From: GCA-2718595 sp963935005
GTDB taxonomy: Bacteria > Gemmatimonadota > Gemmatimonadetes > Longimicrobiales > Gaopeijiaceae
Assembly (NCBI GenBank): GCA_963935005.1
Contig: CAWWAX010000019.1
Span: 1-21,736, forward strand
Length of the DNA stretch: 21,736 nucleotides
Direction: 5' to 3'
The number at the start of each line of letters is the position of its first letter. Position 1 is the first letter of the stretch. The notes beneath the pieces were generated by a model. It saw only the letters and a list, made by a program, of their open reading frames with translations, was not told where the DNA came from and made no database searches. Of the stretch, positions 20,638 through 21,736 are shown in pieces. The translations under genes were made by a program, and so were the position numbers.

Positions 20638-21736
20638 GTGAGTCTGGATAAAGACCTTGATACTTTAACGAAATCTTCGATTCAAGTAACCCTACAATCG
20701 CTGAACGCTCTGTCTTCCCGAGTTAGCCACTCTCCAATTTCCAGGGTACTGATCCTATGCGTGACGTCCTTACTGTCATGTTCCGATCCTTCTCAAGAAA
20801 TGGGACCGAGGGTGGCACCAGCCACCGAATGCCCTGACCCGAGTGCGGGAACTAGTGTCGGCGGTCTGTATGGAAACACTCAAAATGTAGACCCCGAAAC
20901 CCAACGAGCACTGGTGTTAATGGGTGGAGGCAGAGAAGACGACCGAGCCGCCAAACTCTTTTTGGAAGCTACTAACGGTGGTGATATCATAATCCTGCGG
21001 GCTTCGGGTTCTTTAACAAGCTACCCCAACTATTTCATGTCAATCCTGTCCCCACATATCTCACCAAATTCTGCTTTGACCCTGCTTACCTCCTCTCCCC
21101 AAAAAGCTATGGACCCAGCCATTACCTGCCGACTAAAGAGAGCCGAAGGTGTTTGGTTAGCCGGCGGAAATCAGTGGGATTACCTAGGTGAGTGGCCCCA
21201 AGAATTTAAAATGCTCCTAGGACAATTTGCAACTGACAACGTTCCAGTAGGTGGTACCAGTGCCGGTGCCGTATCACTAGGGGAAGCAGCGTTCGATGCC
21301 CAATACGGAACTATATCTTCCCAGCAAGCTCTTGCCGATCCTTTAGACCAAAAAGTTAGCGTCTCATACCCAACTTTCTTCCAGCCAGAGCTTAAGAACA
21401 CTTTGGTGGACAGTCATTTCACAGAGCGGAACCGAGAAGGAAGACTTCTCACTTTCCTAGCACGTTTCAAATCAGAAAAAGACCGTCCGACAGTCGTTGG
21501 CATTGGATTGGATGAAGGCGTGGCCTTGGTGATCAAGCAAGACCAATTCGAAGTATTCGCACCAACGGGAAGGTACGCTTGGATCTATGAACTGTCTGGA
21601 CCTGTTTCATTGACTACTGATGCGAAACTAACCCTAACACAAGTCGTTCGCCTAAAACTGACTGACACCGCTAAGGGATCCTGGCCCGTACAAGTTCAAT
21701 CCCAAGAATCCGATGAATTGGCTGTCATCAATGGAG
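20638..21736 (+). CDS. Cyanophycinase-like (peptidase S51) lipoprotein, C-terminus cut off
   Basis: The frame is open from a GTG at 20638-20640 to the window end, giving 366 codons. The start is inferred: TGA lies three codons upstream, and no in-frame ATG occurs before the lipobox. The leader ends LILCVTSLLSC, with Cys48 at 20779-20781 as likely lipidation site, after an unusually long N-region. The catalytic domain starts ALVLMGGGREDD. VWLAGGNQWDYL matches the S51 'GGdQ..L' motif, VGGTSAGAV holds the nucleophilic serine (GxSAG elbow), DSHFTERNREGRLL matches the 'D.HF..R.R.gRL' signature of cyanophycinases, and GIGLDEGVALV follows. Cyanophycinase cuts cyanophycin (Asp-Arg polymer) into dipeptides. 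A lipid-anchored form would act on peptide outside the cytoplasm. No cyanophycin synthetase is in view, so another isoaspartyl peptide is possible. The frame reads past the catalytic domain into a beta-rich tail. Confidence 0.87.
   Translation, partial: MSLDKDLDTLTKSSIQVTLQSLNALSSRVSHSPISRVLILCVTSLLSCSDPSQEMGPRVAPATECPDPSAGTSVGGLYGNTQNVDPETQRALVLMGGGREDDRAAKLFLEATNGGDIIILRASGSLTSYPNYFMSILSPHISPNSALTLLTSSPQKAMDPAITCRLKRAEGVWLAGGNQWDYLGEWPQEFKMLLGQFATDNVPVGGTSAGAVSLGEAAFDAQYGTISSQQALADPLDQKVSVSYPTFFQPELKNTLVDSHFTERNREGRLLTFLARFKSEKDRPTVVGIGLDEGVALVIKQDQFEVFAPTGRYAWIYELSGPVSLTTDAKLTLTQVVRLKLTDTAKGSWPVQVQSQESDELAVING

Overview
The window looks like part of the chromosome of a Gram-negative, aerobic, free-living heterotroph. 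It carries lipoproteins with lipoboxes, a Tat-exported enzyme, two MscS-type channels and a TRAP carboxylate transporter. Base composition is moderate and strong AGGAGG-type ribosome sites are common. I cannot fix the phylum. The tRNA-Lys gene has no encoded CCA, which argues against enterobacteria-like gammaproteobacteria. No phage, transposon or CRISPR array is visible.

Left part (1-6710, all minus strand). A chain of short-spaced genes for membrane, secreted and lipoprotein products runs leftward from a promoter/operator near 3697-3733. In order these are a DUF2178-like membrane protein, a 68-residue XRE regulator, two small exported proteins, a DUF2306-like membrane protein, a DUF2939-like protein, an exported ComEC-type metallo-beta-lactamase-fold hydrolase and its usual partner DUF3006. 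Upstream of that promoter is a second leftward chain: an exported phosphatase-like protein, an internally deleted Rieske oxygenase remnant, an NhaC-family antiporter, a secreted repeat protein and a small exported protein. The left edge cuts an unidentified minus-strand reading frame.

Middle (6711-11150). A Tat-exported histidinol-phosphate-aminotransferase-like enzyme ends at a strong hairpin. Next come two mechanosensitive channel genes placed head to head, a YbdG orthologue (minus) and an MscS-type channel (plus), then a 65-residue cysteine-rich zinc-ribbon protein.

Right part (11151-20349). A six-gene minus-strand operon encodes a glyoxylate aminotransferase (class V), a complete TRAP transporter (DctP, DctQ, DctM), a crotonase-family protein and a family III CoA-transferase. 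Divergent from it, across a palindrome-rich 200-base region, lies a 951-residue fused flavin/iron-sulfur 2-hydroxyacid dehydrogenase. Together they suggest uptake of an organic acid, CoA activation and hydration or dehydration, oxidation of a 2-hydroxyacid (possibly to glyoxylate), and transamination of glyoxylate to glycine. The substrate is not known. This operon is the best candidate in the window for an undescribed pathway. A tRNA-Lys gene (minus) and the first 366 codons of a cyanophycinase-like lipoprotein (plus) close the window.
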